Assembly (NCBI RefSeq): GCF_008271745.1 | Contig: NZ_VKKZ01000019.1 | Location: forward strand, 806,001 to 870,000 | Source of the DNA: Rufibacter glacialis | GTDB taxonomy: Bacteria; Bacteroidota; Bacteroidia; Cytophagales; Hymenobacteraceae | Length of the DNA stretch: 64,000 nt | Direction of reading: 5' to 3' | Shown here: one piece after another, positions 34,613 to 44,055 of the stretch | How positions within the stretch are numbered: the first letter of the stretch is position 1 | Layout of the letters: the number at the start of each line of letters is the position of its first letter | Translations under genes and position numbers: made by a program | Notes under the pieces: model-generated | Database searches by the model: none | What the model was told of the DNA's origin: nothing | The model's input: the letters and a program-made list of their open reading frames with translations, nothing else

Positions 34613-35929
34613 ATGATTAGCTGTAAAAAGAGAGCAAAATACACTTTCCTACTCCCTTTTCTCTTCATCTTCTTCGTCTTTTCAAGTGCGTTTGCACAGG
34701 CGCCAGAGCAGGCTGAGATTGGGACGGCAGGTGTAACTCCAGGCTCTGCTGCTCCGGCAGCCGCCGGAGGTGGTGCTGACGCAGGCGTTATTGACGCCGG
34801 AAGCACCCTGTTTAAAAACAACTGCGTTCAGTGTCACTCAGTGGGTACGGACGTTGTGGTAGGTCCCGGCCTCCAGGATGTTCACAAGAGAAGATCAGAA
34901 GCCTGGTTGATGAAATGGATCAAAAACTCCAGCGCCCTGATCCAAAGTGGAGACAAAGATGCGGTGGCGGTATTCAATGAATACTCAAAACAGCAGATGC
35001 CCTCTTTCGCCTTCTCAGATGATGAGTTGAAAGCGCTCATCGCTTACATGGCTAGCGAAAGTGCCAAGCCTCAGACCGCTGCTGCCCCTTCTGGAGGCCC
35101 TGATACTGCACCAGGTCAAAACGTGGGTACTGATGCCATAGGAGCCGGTATTGGTAACACCATTGATTTGCTCTTGGTAGTATTGGTGGTGGTGCTGTTA
35201 GTATTGGTGATCACGCTGATCATTATTGCTTCAGTTCTTAAAAACTACCTTAAAGGTAAAGGTGACTTGACCGGAGCCGAGCAGGAGTTGCTGGAGCGCC
35301 GCACCAACTTTGCCAATATCTACAAGTCAAAGGCCGTACGCATTATTGTAGGGTTAATCTTTGTAGTGGTGTTGGTGGATATCTCCATAGATAAAGTGAT
35401 GGGGATTGGTATCCAGCAGGGGTATGCTCCAAGACAGCCTATCGCTTTCTCGCACAAACTGCACGCTGGTGACCACCAGATCAACTGTAACTACTGCCAC
35501 ACTTCAGTATATAAGAGTGCCAGCGCCAACATTCCTTCGGCTAACATCTGTATGAACTGCCACAGCCAGATCAAGAAAGAGTCTCCAGAGATTCAGAAGA
35601 TCTACCGTGCCATTGAAAACAACAAGCCAATTGAGTGGGTGCGGGTACACAACTTGCCTGACCTGGCTTATTTCAACCACTCACAGCACACCAAAGTGGG
35701 CGGGGTAGAGTGCCAGACGTGTCACGGTCCTATTGAGACCATGGAAGTAGTGGCCCAGTACTCTCCGCTCACCATGGGCTGGTGTATTGATTGCCACCGG
35801 AATACCCCTCTTAACACCGAAGGCAATGCTTATTATGACAACTTAGTGAAGTTGCATGAGAAGCAATCAAAAGGCGCGTTCATTGTAGCGTCAAATGGTG
35901 GTACAGAATGTTCAAAGTGCCATTACTAA
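34613..35929 (+). CDS. actA: Alternative complex III subunit ActA with extra N-terminal cytochrome c domain
   Basis: ActA is the multiheme cytochrome of alternative complex III, which oxidises quinol and passes electrons to cytochrome c or directly to an oxidase. This 438-residue version begins with a signal-like segment (about residues 10-28). A monoheme cytochrome c domain follows (CVQCH at 71-75, candidate Met ligand in QQMPSF), then two membrane segments (about 184-209 and 240-262). The pentaheme region has CNYCH, CMNCH, CQTCH, CIDCH and CSKCH. Six CxxCH motifs in total against five in the classical subunit. It is the first gene behind the strong promoter at 34538, with actB next after 36 nt. 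Confidence 0.92.
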   Translation: MISCKKRAKYTFLLPFLFIFFVFSSAFAQAPEQAEIGTAGVTPGSAAPAAAGGGADAGVIDAGSTLFKNNCVQCHSVGTDVVVGPGLQDVHKRRSEAWLMKWIKNSSALIQSGDKDAVAVFNEYSKQQMPSFAFSDDELKALIAYMASESAKPQTAAAPSGGPDTAPGQNVGTDAIGAGIGNTIDLLLVVLVVVLLVLVITLIIIASVLKNYLKGKGDLTGAEQELLERRTNFANIYKSKAVRIIVGLIFVVVLVDISIDKVMGIGIQQGYAPRQPIAFSHKLHAGDHQINCNYCHTSVYKSASANIPSANICMNCHSQIKKESPEIQKIYRAIENNKPIEWVRVHNLPDLAYFNHSQHTKVGGVECQTCHGPIETMEVVAQYSPLTMGWCIDCHRNTPLNTEGNAYYDNLVKLHEKQSKGAFIVASNGGTECSKCHY

Positions 35930-35965
35930 TCAATTCCATATCCTGAATTTGAGTTTTTGAGATAT

Positions 35966-38900
35966 ATGCAAGAAACAATTAAATACTGGAGAGGGGTAGA
36001 GGAGTTAGAAAATACTCCGGAATTCCAGAAGCATGCTCATAACGAGTTTCCTGAGTTCCTGCCAGTAAGTGAAGCTAACGGAGAGGCATCCTCTGCCACT
36101 GTTGCTCCAAGAAGAGATTTCTTAAAATTGCTGGGTTTTGGGGTAGCTGCGGCAACGCTGGCCTCCTGTGAGGCCCCGGTAAGAAAAGCAATCCCTTACC
36201 TGAACAAGCCAGAAGAAGTAGAGCCAGGTATTCCTAACTGGTACGCCTCTACTTATTTCATGGGCGATTTCTACAACCCTGTGTTGGTGAAGACCCGGGA
36301 AGGCCGTCCTATCAAGATTGAAGGAAACAACCTTTCCCCAATCACCCAAGGAGCCACGCACGCCCGTTCACAGGCGTCGTTGCTGAGCCTGTATGACAAC
36401 AACCGCCTCAAAGGACCGGTTGCCAAAAAACAACCCGCTACCTGGGAGAAAATCGACCAGGAAATCCGTACCCGCCTGACCGGCGTGCAGGGAAGAGTGG
36501 TGTTGGTATCTAATACCATCATCAGCCCTAGCACTAAAACCGTGATCCGCGAGTTCGGTGCCCAGTTCCCGGCTTTTGAGCACGTAACCTATGACGCCAA
36601 CTCTTCTTCTGCTTTATTACGAGCGAACGGAGGTGTAGTACCTGGGTATGATTTCAGCAAGGCCAGAGTCATTGTCTCTATTGGGGCAGACTTCCTGGGT
36701 TCCTGGATTTCTCCGGTAGAATACTCAAAACAATACATAGTGAACCGTAAGGTGACGGCAGACAAGCCAACCATGTCCCGTCACTTCCAGTTTGAGAGCT
36801 TCCTGTCTTTGACAGGTGCTAACGCTGACGTACGGGTTCCGGTGAAACCATCTGAATACGGTGCAGTAGTAGCTGCTCTTTATAACAGAGTGGCAGGCGG
36901 AACGGGTGGTGCTGCCATTCAGGCTCCCACTACTGCCTACGCGAAGCAAATTGACACCGCTGCAAAAGAATTGTTGGCCAGCCGTGGCGCTGCCTTGGTA
37001 GTGTCAGATTCAAATGATCCTGCGGTACAGACGTTGGTGACGGCTATCAACACTGCTTTAGGTGCTGCCGGAACCACCATCAACACGGCCGCTCCTTCAT
37101 TTGTGCGCCAGGGAGATGATGCCCGCATGCTGCGCCTGATCAATGACATGAACAACGGCGCAGTTGGTGCCGTGATCTTCTACGGAGCTAACCCTGTTTA
37201 TGATCATCCGTTGAGCCAGCAAGTGGTGAACGGCCTGAAGAAAGTAGGGGTTAAAATCTCTTTCTCAGACAGAGAAGATGAGACAGCCGCCCATGTAGAC
37301 TATATCTGCCCAGACAGCCACTTCCTGGAGTCTTGGAATGACTTTGAGCCGAAGAGAGGCTTCTTAGGATTGGCTCAGCCTACCATCTCGCCTATCTTCA
37401 ACACAAGACAAGCCCAGGATTCCTTACTGAAATGGACAGGCTCAACTTCAGATTTCTACACCGTGATCCAGCGTACCTGGTCTGGTATTGTAGGAGGTGG
37501 GGCTGCCTGGGATAAAGTAGTACACGATGGGGTAGCCACTGGTACAACCGGTGCCAATGAGCCAACCGCTCCTGCTGCTCCATTAACCTTAGCTGCCGCG
37601 GCAGTAAGCATCAACAATACCAGCCGTACGGCCGGAAATAATGTTGAGTTAGCTATCTATGAGAAAGTAGCCATTGGGTCAGGTATCCATGCCAACAACC
37701 CTTGGTTACAAGAGATGTCTGATCCAACCACCAAGGCTACGTGGGATAACTACGTGACCATCTCCAGTGCCATGGCCAAGGAGTTGGGAGTAGAGCAGAA
37801 TGACATCTTACGCGTGACCGCCAAAGGTAAATCAGTAGAGTTACCAGCCTTGATTCAGCCAGGTCAGGCAAAAGGTACCGTAGGCATTGCCATTGGTTAC
37901 GGCCGTACCCATGCCGGACTTGCCGCCAACAACGTAGGAGCCAACGTGTATCCTTTGGTGTCTGTAGCAGGTGATTCTTTGGTGTATGCCAATACAGTAA
38001 CAGTTGCCAAAGCAGGCGGTGATAAGCCAATTGCCCAGACGCAGACGCACCACACAGTAATGGGCCGTATTGTAGTACAGGAAAATACCCTGGCCAACTA
38101 CAAGAAAGATCCAAAGAGTGTGACGGAGTATATCCGGATTGCCACGCCAGATGGTCCTCAGAAACCGCAGAAAGTATCTTTATGGCAGGATTTTGAGTAC
38201 AAGAACCACCACTGGGGTATGGTCATTGACCTGAACTCTTGTATTGGTTGCGGTACTTGTACCATCAGCTGCCAGGTAGAGAACAACGTTGCGGTAGTAG
38301 GTAAGCAGGAGGTGTTGAACCGCCGTGAAATGCACTGGTTGCGGATTGACCGCTACTACAGTACTGATGCAACCCGTGAAGACGGTGGTTTCGAGAAGAT
38401 GGAGAACCCATCTGAGAACCCGAACGTGATCTTCCAACCAATGCTTTGCCAGCACTGTAACCACGCTCCATGTGAGACAGTGTGTCCGGTGGCTGCCACC
38501 ATGCACAGTACAGAGGGTCTGAACCAAATGGTGTACAACCGTTGCGTAGGTACCCGGTATTGCGCCAACAACTGCCCGTATAAAGTGCGTCGCTTTAACT
38601 GGTTCAACTATGCCAACAACGAGAAGTTCGACTACCAGATGAACAACGACCTTGGCAAGATGGTGTTGAACCCAGATGTTACCGTGCGTTCACGTGGGGT
38701 AATGGAGAAATGCTCTTTCTGCGTACAGCGTATCCAATACGGTAAACTGGAAGCTAAGAAAGAAAGCCGTCGTCCGGTAGATGGAGAGATTGTCACTGCC
38801 TGTGCTCAGTCTTGCCCTACCAACGCCATCATCTTCGGGGATATGCTGGACCAAAACAGCCAGATCTCTCAGATCCTGAAGCGCGAGCAAGGCGAGCGTG

Positions 38901-38974
38901 CGTTCCACGTGCTGGAAGAGTTGAATACTCAGCCAAACGTGACGTACTTAACTAAAATCAGAAACCAAGCTTAA
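35966..38974 (+). CDS. actB: Alternative complex III iron-sulfur subunit ActB
   Basis: ActB fuses a molybdopterin-oxidoreductase-like domain, which in this complex lacks the cofactor, to an iron-sulfur domain. ATG 35966 gives 1002 residues. A roughly 45-residue leader precedes a Tat-like APRRDFLKLLGFGVAAATLASC, the variant Tat signal typical of this family. The large domain runs to about residue 700. The C-terminal domain has four cysteine clusters: SCIGCGTCTISC, QHCNHAPCETVCPVA, CVGTRYCANNCPYKV and KCSFC with CAQSCPTNA, consistent with three [4Fe-4S] and one [3Fe-4S] cluster. The alternative TTG start 9 nt earlier is not needed. Confidence 0.94.
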   Translation: MQETIKYWRGVEELENTPEFQKHAHNEFPEFLPVSEANGEASSATVAPRRDFLKLLGFGVAAATLASCEAPVRKAIPYLNKPEEVEPGIPNWYASTYFMGDFYNPVLVKTREGRPIKIEGNNLSPITQGATHARSQASLLSLYDNNRLKGPVAKKQPATWEKIDQEIRTRLTGVQGRVVLVSNTIISPSTKTVIREFGAQFPAFEHVTYDANSSSALLRANGGVVPGYDFSKARVIVSIGADFLGSWISPVEYSKQYIVNRKVTADKPTMSRHFQFESFLSLTGANADVRVPVKPSEYGAVVAALYNRVAGGTGGAAIQAPTTAYAKQIDTAAKELLASRGAALVVSDSNDPAVQTLVTAINTALGAAGTTINTAAPSFVRQGDDARMLRLINDMNNGAVGAVIFYGANPVYDHPLSQQVVNGLKKVGVKISFSDREDETAAHVDYICPDSHFLESWNDFEPKRGFLGLAQPTISPIFNTRQAQDSLLKWTGSTSDFYTVIQRTWSGIVGGGAAWDKVVHDGVATGTTGANEPTAPAAPLTLAAAAVSINNTSRTAGNNVELAIYEKVAIGSGIHANNPWLQEMSDPTTKATWDNYVTISSAMAKELGVEQNDILRVTAKGKSVELPALIQPGQAKGTVGIAIGYGRTHAGLAANNVGANVYPLVSVAGDSLVYANTVTVAKAGGDKPIAQTQTHHTVMGRIVVQENTLANYKKDPKSVTEYIRIATPDGPQKPQKVSLWQDFEYKNHHWGMVIDLNSCIGCGTCTISCQVENNVAVVGKQEVLNRREMHWLRIDRYYSTDATREDGGFEKMENPSENPNVIFQPMLCQHCNHAPCETVCPVAATMHSTEGLNQMVYNRCVGTRYCANNCPYKVRRFNWFNYANNEKFDYQMNNDLGKMVLNPDVTVRSRGVMEKCSFCVQRIQYGKLEAKKESRRPVDGEIVTACAQSCPTNAIIFGDMLDQNSQISQILKREQGERAFHVLEELNTQPNVTYLTKIRNQA

Positions 38975-38992
38975 TTTAACACAAAAAGATAT

Positions 38993-40414
38993 ATGCAGCA
39001 CGTATCTCCAATAAGAGAGCCCTTAGTAACTGGGGGTAAAACTTATGCAGACATCACGGAAGACGTATGTCGGCAGGTGGAAGCCAAGCCGAATGTGCGC
39101 TGGATGATGGCCCTGGGGGTTTCTCTGGTTTTTCTAGGCATCTTTATTTACTCTGTGTACCGTACCCTTTGGTTTGGTATAGGGGAGTGGGGCTTGAACA
39201 AGACCGTAGGTTGGGCTTGGGATATCACCAACTTCGTATGGTGGGTAGGTATCGGCCACGCCGGTACCCTGATCTCCGCCATCTTGTTGTTGTTCCGCCA
39301 GAAATGGAGAACTTCTATCAACCGCGCCGCAGAGGCGATGACCATCTTCGCGGTAATCTGTGCGGCCATGTTCCCGGTACTGCACATGGGCCGTCCTTGG
39401 TTGGCCTATTGGGTATTGCCGCTTCCTAACACGTTTGGTTCCCTGTGGGTGAACTTCAACTCCCCGCTTCTCTGGGACGTGTTTGCGATCAGTACGTACT
39501 TCTCCGTATCTCTGGTGTTCTGGTACATTGGTTTAATTCCTGACTTTGCCACCATCCGTGACAGAGCCACAGGACCTATCGCCCGCAGAGCCTACGCTTT
39601 GTTGAGCATGAACTGGACGGGTTCTGCCAAACACTGGTCACGTTATGAGACCGTTTCCTTGATTCTGGCTGGTTTGGCAACGCCTCTGGTACTTTCGGTT
39701 CACACCATTGTATCCATGGACTTTGCCACCTCTGTGATTCCTGGTTGGCACACGACTATCTTCCCGCCTTACTTTGTGGCAGGTGCGATCTTCTCTGGCT
39801 TTGCCATGGTATTGACCCTGATGATCATTACCCGTAAGGTGTTCAGGTTGGAAGATTACATCACCCTGGAGCACGTGGAATCCATGAACAAAGTAATCAC
39901 TTTGACAGGTTCTATTGTGGGTGTGGCCTACATCACTGAGTTCTTCATTGCCTGGTATTCAGGAGTGGAGTATGAGCAGTACGCCTTCATTAACAGGGCT
40001 ACTGGTCCTTACTGGTGGGCTTACTGGTCCATGATGACTTGTAACGTGATTACGCCGCAGTTATTCTGGTTCCGCTCTATCCGCCGTAGCCTGACCGCTA
40101 CGTTCATCATCTCCATCTTCGTAAACATTGGGATGTGGTTTGAGCGTTTCGTAATCATTGTGACTTCCCTGCACCGTGACTTCCTTCCGTCTAGCTGGGT
40201 GATGTTCTCCCCAACTTCCATTGACGTGGGCGTGTATGTAGGAACCATTGGTCTGTTCTTCACGCTGTTCCTGCTGTTTGCCAAATTCTTCCCGGTAGTG
40301 AACATGGCAGAAGTTAAATCCATTCTGAAATCGTCTTCCGGCGTGAGCCACACGCACAACCCAGACGCATCAATGCACGGCACAGCACCTAAAAACTCCC
40401 ACAAACATGACTAG
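38993..40414 (+). CDS. actC: Alternative complex III quinol-binding subunit ActC (NrfD-like)
   Basis: A 473-residue integral membrane protein of the NrfD/PsrC family that forms the quinol site of alternative complex III. About ten membrane helices are visible from residue 42 onward, with conserved [17 protein letters not shown] in the second helix region, [14 protein letters not shown], and [19 protein letters not shown]. The His- and Asn-rich C-terminal tail is cytoplasmic. It begins 18 nt after actB and overlaps actD by 8 nt, indicating coupled translation. Confidence 0.94.
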   Translation: MQHVSPIREPLVTGGKTYADITEDVCRQVEAKPNVRWMMALGVSLVFLGIFIYSVYRTLWFGIGEWGLNKTVGWAWDITNFVWWVGIGHAGTLISAILLLFRQKWRTSINRAAEAMTIFAVICAAMFPVLHMGRPWLAYWVLPLPNTFGSLWVNFNSPLLWDVFAISTYFSVSLVFWYIGLIPDFATIRDRATGPIARRAYALLSMNWTGSAKHWSRYETVSLILAGLATPLVLSVHTIVSMDFATSVIPGWHTTIFPPYFVAGAIFSGFAMVLTLMIITRKVFRLEDYITLEHVESMNKVITLTGSIVGVAYITEFFIAWYSGVEYEQYAFINRATGPYWWAYWSMMTCNVITPQLFWFRSIRRSLTATFIISIFVNIGMWFERFVIIVTSLHRDFLPSSWVMFSPTSIDVGVYVGTIGLFFTLFLLFAKFFPVVNMAEVKSILKSSSGVSHTHNPDASMHGTAPKNSHKHD

Positions 40415-40931
40415 TAAGAAATATATACTCGGGGTATTTGACGACGAGGATGTGCTGCTGAACGCCATTGAAAAGACGCGCGCGGCAGGAACCAGAATCT
40501 ATGACGTATTCTCTCCTTATCCCATTCACGGCATTGATGATGTCTTGGGGATAGAGCGTTCCAGATTGCCAATCGTGGCTTTCTTCTGCGGACTGTGCGG
40601 TACGTCTTTCGCCTTGTGGATGCAGATCTACATGCTGGGCTTTGACTGGCCTATGATCATTGGTGGTAAGCCCCACATTGCTCTGCCAAGTTTTATACCC
40701 GTAACGTTTGAGCTAACGGTTCTTTTTGCGGCCTTCGGTATGGTGATCACCTTCTTTATCATCAGCGGTTTGCGCCCCACCATGAAAGTTCCGGTGATGG
40801 ACGTCCGTTCCACAGATGACAAGTACGTGATGGCGATTGAGTTGAAAGAAGGTACTGACGTATCAATATTGAATGATCTTCTCCGTTCAAACGGGGCCAT
40901 TGAAGTTAACGAGAAGGAGGTAGTTAAATAA
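40407..40931 (+). CDS. actD: Alternative complex III subunit ActD (DUF3341)
   Basis: A 174-residue membrane subunit of alternative complex III. It starts [22 protein letters not shown] and [18 protein letters not shown], the conserved soluble part, followed by two membrane helices (about 53-72 and 98-118) and a C-terminal ferredoxin-like half ending IEVNEKEV. The role is structural, next to ActC and ActF. It overlaps actC by 8 nt and actE by one base (TAATG). Confidence 0.93.
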   Translation: MTSKKYILGVFDDEDVLLNAIEKTRAAGTRIYDVFSPYPIHGIDDVLGIERSRLPIVAFFCGLCGTSFALWMQIYMLGFDWPMIIGGKPHIALPSFIPVTFELTVLFAAFGMVITFFIISGLRPTMKVPVMDVRSTDDKYVMAIELKEGTDVSILNDLLRSNGAIEVNEKEVVK

Positions 40932-41641
40932 TGAACAATTTCTTTAGAACAGGGGCTAAAGCCTCCTTGATTCTTCTCTCATCTGCTCTTCTTGCTTCTT
41001 GCGGCAATAACGATCAGGATCCAGGGTCTGAGTATGCTCCAGACATGTATTATCCTGTGTCTTATGAGCCACTGAAGCAATTGGCTGGCAACAAGAATGC
41101 CATCAACCCTGGTGGGTTGAACATGCGGGTTCCTGCGCAGCATACCATTGCCAGAGGCAAACTTGGGTTTTACAACCATATTTCCAAAGACAGTGCTGAA
41201 ATAGCCGGAAGAGAGTTGGTGAACCCGATTGCCAGAACCACCCAGAACCTGGAAGAAGGCAAAACACTCTATCTTCGCTTCTGCTCCCCTTGCCACGGCG
41301 AGACAGGCTTAGGCGATGGTCTGGTAGCGGCTAAATTCAAAGGGGTCCCTAGCTATACCCAGGGACGTTACGCTACATTGCCCGTTGGACACATTTACCA
41401 TGTGATTGTGAATGGCCGTGGACGTATGATGCCGCACGGAACTCAGGTGAACCCAGAGGAGCGGTGGAAGATCTCCATGTATGTGCAGCAATTGCAGAAA
41501 GGGATCACAGATGCCACCGGAGCTGATGCTTCAGATACTGGCTCCCTGACCACTGATGCCCCTGCCGGCGCCAGCAAAGACACAAACACGAACCCAGTAA
41601 CAGGTACTACGGCAGATCCAACCAAGGATACACGTAACTAA
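40931..41641 (+). CDS. actE: Alternative complex III monoheme cytochrome c lipoprotein ActE
   Basis: ActE is the membrane-anchored monoheme cytochrome that accepts electrons from ActA. It is 236 residues with lipobox LLASC (Cys near residue 19), a heme-binding CSPCH at about residue 118 and candidate Met ligands in GRGRMMPHG. The C-terminal 50 residues are Thr/Ala/Asp-rich low complexity, probably a flexible tail. The gene overlaps actD by one base and is followed by actF after 21 nt. Confidence 0.93.
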   Translation: MNNFFRTGAKASLILLSSALLASCGNNDQDPGSEYAPDMYYPVSYEPLKQLAGNKNAINPGGLNMRVPAQHTIARGKLGFYNHISKDSAEIAGRELVNPIARTTQNLEEGKTLYLRFCSPCHGETGLGDGLVAAKFKGVPSYTQGRYATLPVGHIYHVIVNGRGRMMPHGTQVNPEERWKISMYVQQLQKGITDATGADASDTGSLTTDAPAGASKDTNTNPVTGTTADPTKDTRN

Positions 41642-41662
41642 CCTATAAAAGGTATATTAGAA

Positions 41663-42940
41663 ATGATAACTGAAGAAAGACTTAGTATCCCTAAAAGAAC
41701 CACCACCCGGTTCTTCTACATGATAGCTATTGGGTTAGTACTCTTGGTAGCTGGTCTTATCATTGCTGCGACTTCCGGCGGTGGTCATGGAGAAGAGCAC
41801 GGGGCAGCCGCTGGCCACCACGTTGCTGGCTGGAGTCAGCGTTTGCTGGCAAACCTATGGATGAACAACGTGTACTTTACCGGAATTGCGGTAGTAGGCG
41901 TGTTGTTCGTAGCTATTCAATATGTAGCCTATGCCGGTTGGTCTGTGTTGATCAAACGCGTTCCTGAAGCCATGGGAAGCTACATCTTAATAGGCGGCGT
42001 GATCATGTTGCTGGTGTTCTTACTCCCCATCCTGTTTACTGGCCACAATACTTTGTTCCACTGGACAGACCATTCTGTTCATGAACTTGGCAACCCTAAC
42101 TATGACCCTATCATTGTAGGGAAAAGTGGGTACCTGAACACACCTTTCTTTGTGATTAGAATGGTTGCCTACTTTGTGCTGTGGTTCCTTTTCTTCAAGT
42201 GGATGAGAAGAGAATCCCTGGCAGAGGATTTGAACGGTGGGTTAAACCACTACAACAAAAGCATTAGGTTAGGGGCTACCTTCCTGGTGATCTTCGGGGT
42301 GACTTCCTCTATGTCTGCCTGGGACTGGGTACTCTCTATTGATACCCACTGGTTCAGTACCATGTTTGGTTGGTATGTGTTCGCCAGCTGGTGGGTTTCT
42401 GGCTTAGCGGCCATCACTTTGACGGTGATCATCCTGAAGCAGAATGGCTACATGAAGATGGTAACGTCAAACCATTTGCATGACTTAGGAAAGTTCGTGT
42501 TCGGTTTCAGTATCTTCTGGACCTATATCTGGTTCTCTCAGTTCATGCTCTATTGGTATGCCAACATTCCGGAAGAAGTTATCTATTTCCAGGAGCGTTT
42601 GGGAGGAAACAACAACCATTACACTTGGATCTTCTTCTTTAACCTGGTAATAAACTTTGCTTTCCCTTTCCTTGTTCTAATGACAAGAGACGCGAAAAGA
42701 CAAATGATCATGCTGAAGATCGTGTGTATCGCCATCTTGATCGGTCACTGGTTTGACTTCTACATGATGATCATGCCTGGAACTATGCGCGGTGAGAGTG
42801 GATTCGGACTGATTGAAATTGGTGCAGCTTTAACCTTCCTGGGCTTGTTCTTGTGGAGATTCTCCGCTGAATTGAGCAAAGCCTCTTTGGTTCCTGTGAA
42901 CCATCCGTTTGTGGAGGAAAGTGTTCACCATCACGTTTAA
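41663..42940 (+). CDS. actF: Alternative complex III membrane subunit ActF
   Basis: ActF resembles ActC and is the second large membrane subunit of alternative complex III. The 425 residues hold about ten helices. Conserved features include LLANLWMNNVYFTGIA, SAWDWVLSIDTHWFSTMFGWYVFASW and HDLGKFVFGFSIFWTYIWFSQFMLYWYANIPEE. The N-terminal loop is His/Gly-rich (GGGHGEEHGAAAGHH). It ends the act cluster, and coxB follows after 24 nt in the same operon. Confidence 0.94.
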   Translation: MITEERLSIPKRTTTRFFYMIAIGLVLLVAGLIIAATSGGGHGEEHGAAAGHHVAGWSQRLLANLWMNNVYFTGIAVVGVLFVAIQYVAYAGWSVLIKRVPEAMGSYILIGGVIMLLVFLLPILFTGHNTLFHWTDHSVHELGNPNYDPIIVGKSGYLNTPFFVIRMVAYFVLWFLFFKWMRRESLAEDLNGGLNHYNKSIRLGATFLVIFGVTSSMSAWDWVLSIDTHWFSTMFGWYVFASWWVSGLAAITLTVIILKQNGYMKMVTSNHLHDLGKFVFGFSIFWTYIWFSQFMLYWYANIPEEVIYFQERLGGNNNHYTWIFFFNLVINFAFPFLVLMTRDAKRQMIMLKIVCIAILIGHWFDFYMMIMPGTMRGESGFGLIEIGAALTFLGLFLWRFSAELSKASLVPVNHPFVEESVHHHV

Positions 42941-42964
42941 GACATACATTTAAAGACACGGATA

Positions 42965-44032
42965 ATGATTACGATTGCTGTAGCACTATCAATCATCCTT
43001 TTACTGGTCATCCTTTACCTTCTCTTCAGAATCCAGGTGTTGGCTTCTATCTTCAAGGGAAGCTATAGAGCCGACATTGGTAAAAGCAACAAGGTGAATG
43101 CCGCTCTTTTTATTGCCTTCTTCCTGATCATGGGAGGCCTGTTTGTATGGTCTTTCCTAGATGCCCAGGATGACATGATCCTCCCGGTTGCTTCTGAGCA
43201 CGGGATCGCCATTGACAGCATGTTCTGGTTGACCATGGCGGTGATCGGGTTTGTGTTTGTATTGACGCACATCCTGCTTTTCCTGTATTCTTACAAATAC
43301 CAGCACCAGGAAGGAAAACGCGCGTTCTACTACCCGCACAACAACAAGATTGAGATTATCTGGACCGTGATACCTGCGGTGGTAATGGCCTTGCTGGTAT
43401 TCTCTGGTTGGAAAACCTGGGCGAAAATCACCAGCCCTGCGCCAGACAATGCCGTGGTGGTAGAGGTAATGGGCAAGCAGTTCAACTGGCTAACCCGCTA
43501 CCCTGGGGCAGATAACAAACTGGGTCTGGTAAAACATACTTTGATTGACGCCACCAATGAATTCGGGTTGGACCTGACTGACCAGAACGCCCAGGACGAC
43601 TTTGCTGGTGAGCCGAGTGCTTTCCACGTGCCAAAAGGAGTGCCGGTTCTGTTGAAGATCAGATCAAGAGACGTGATCCACAGTGTGTTCCTTCCTCACT
43701 TCCGGGTGAAGATGGATGCGGTGCCAGGTATGCCTACCACGTTTTGGTTTATTCCTACCAAAACTACGGCAGAAATGCAGTCTGAGACAGGCAATGCCAA
43801 CTTTCAATATGAGTTGGCTTGTACCGAGGTTTGCGGACGTGGTCACTTCGCCATGAAGTTGAACATGATTGTAGACGAGCCCGAAGAATATCAGAAGTGG
43901 GTAGAGGCCCAACAGAAGAAGACCTTCGTTTCTCAGTTGCAACAAGGCGCCCCGGCTGACAGCACGGCTGCTGTAGCAATGAATTCCACCACTGATGCCG
44001 CAGGTGCTACCACACCTGCTCCAAAACAATAG
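42965..44032 (+). CDS. coxB: Cytochrome c oxidase subunit II
   Basis: Subunit II carries the CuA centre that receives electrons for oxygen reduction. The 355-residue protein begins with one membrane helix at the extreme N-terminus (residues 2-22), then two more (about 45-65 and 85-108). The CuA domain has HSVFLPHFRVKMDAVPG and the ligand block CTEVCGRGHFAMKLNM (about 285-300) with both Cys, His and Met present. The C-terminus is a low-complexity Ala/Thr tail without a fused cytochrome c domain. ActA and ActE hemes probably take that role in this operon. Confidence 0.94.
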   Translation: MITIAVALSIILLLVILYLLFRIQVLASIFKGSYRADIGKSNKVNAALFIAFFLIMGGLFVWSFLDAQDDMILPVASEHGIAIDSMFWLTMAVIGFVFVLTHILLFLYSYKYQHQEGKRAFYYPHNNKIEIIWTVIPAVVMALLVFSGWKTWAKITSPAPDNAVVVEVMGKQFNWLTRYPGADNKLGLVKHTLIDATNEFGLDLTDQNAQDDFAGEPSAFHVPKGVPVLLKIRSRDVIHSVFLPHFRVKMDAVPGMPTTFWFIPTKTTAEMQSETGNANFQYELACTEVCGRGHFAMKLNMIVDEPEEYQKWVEAQQKKTFVSQLQQGAPADSTAAVAMNSTTDAAGATTPAPKQ

Positions 44033-44055
44033 TAATAATCCCTTAACAGTATTGT

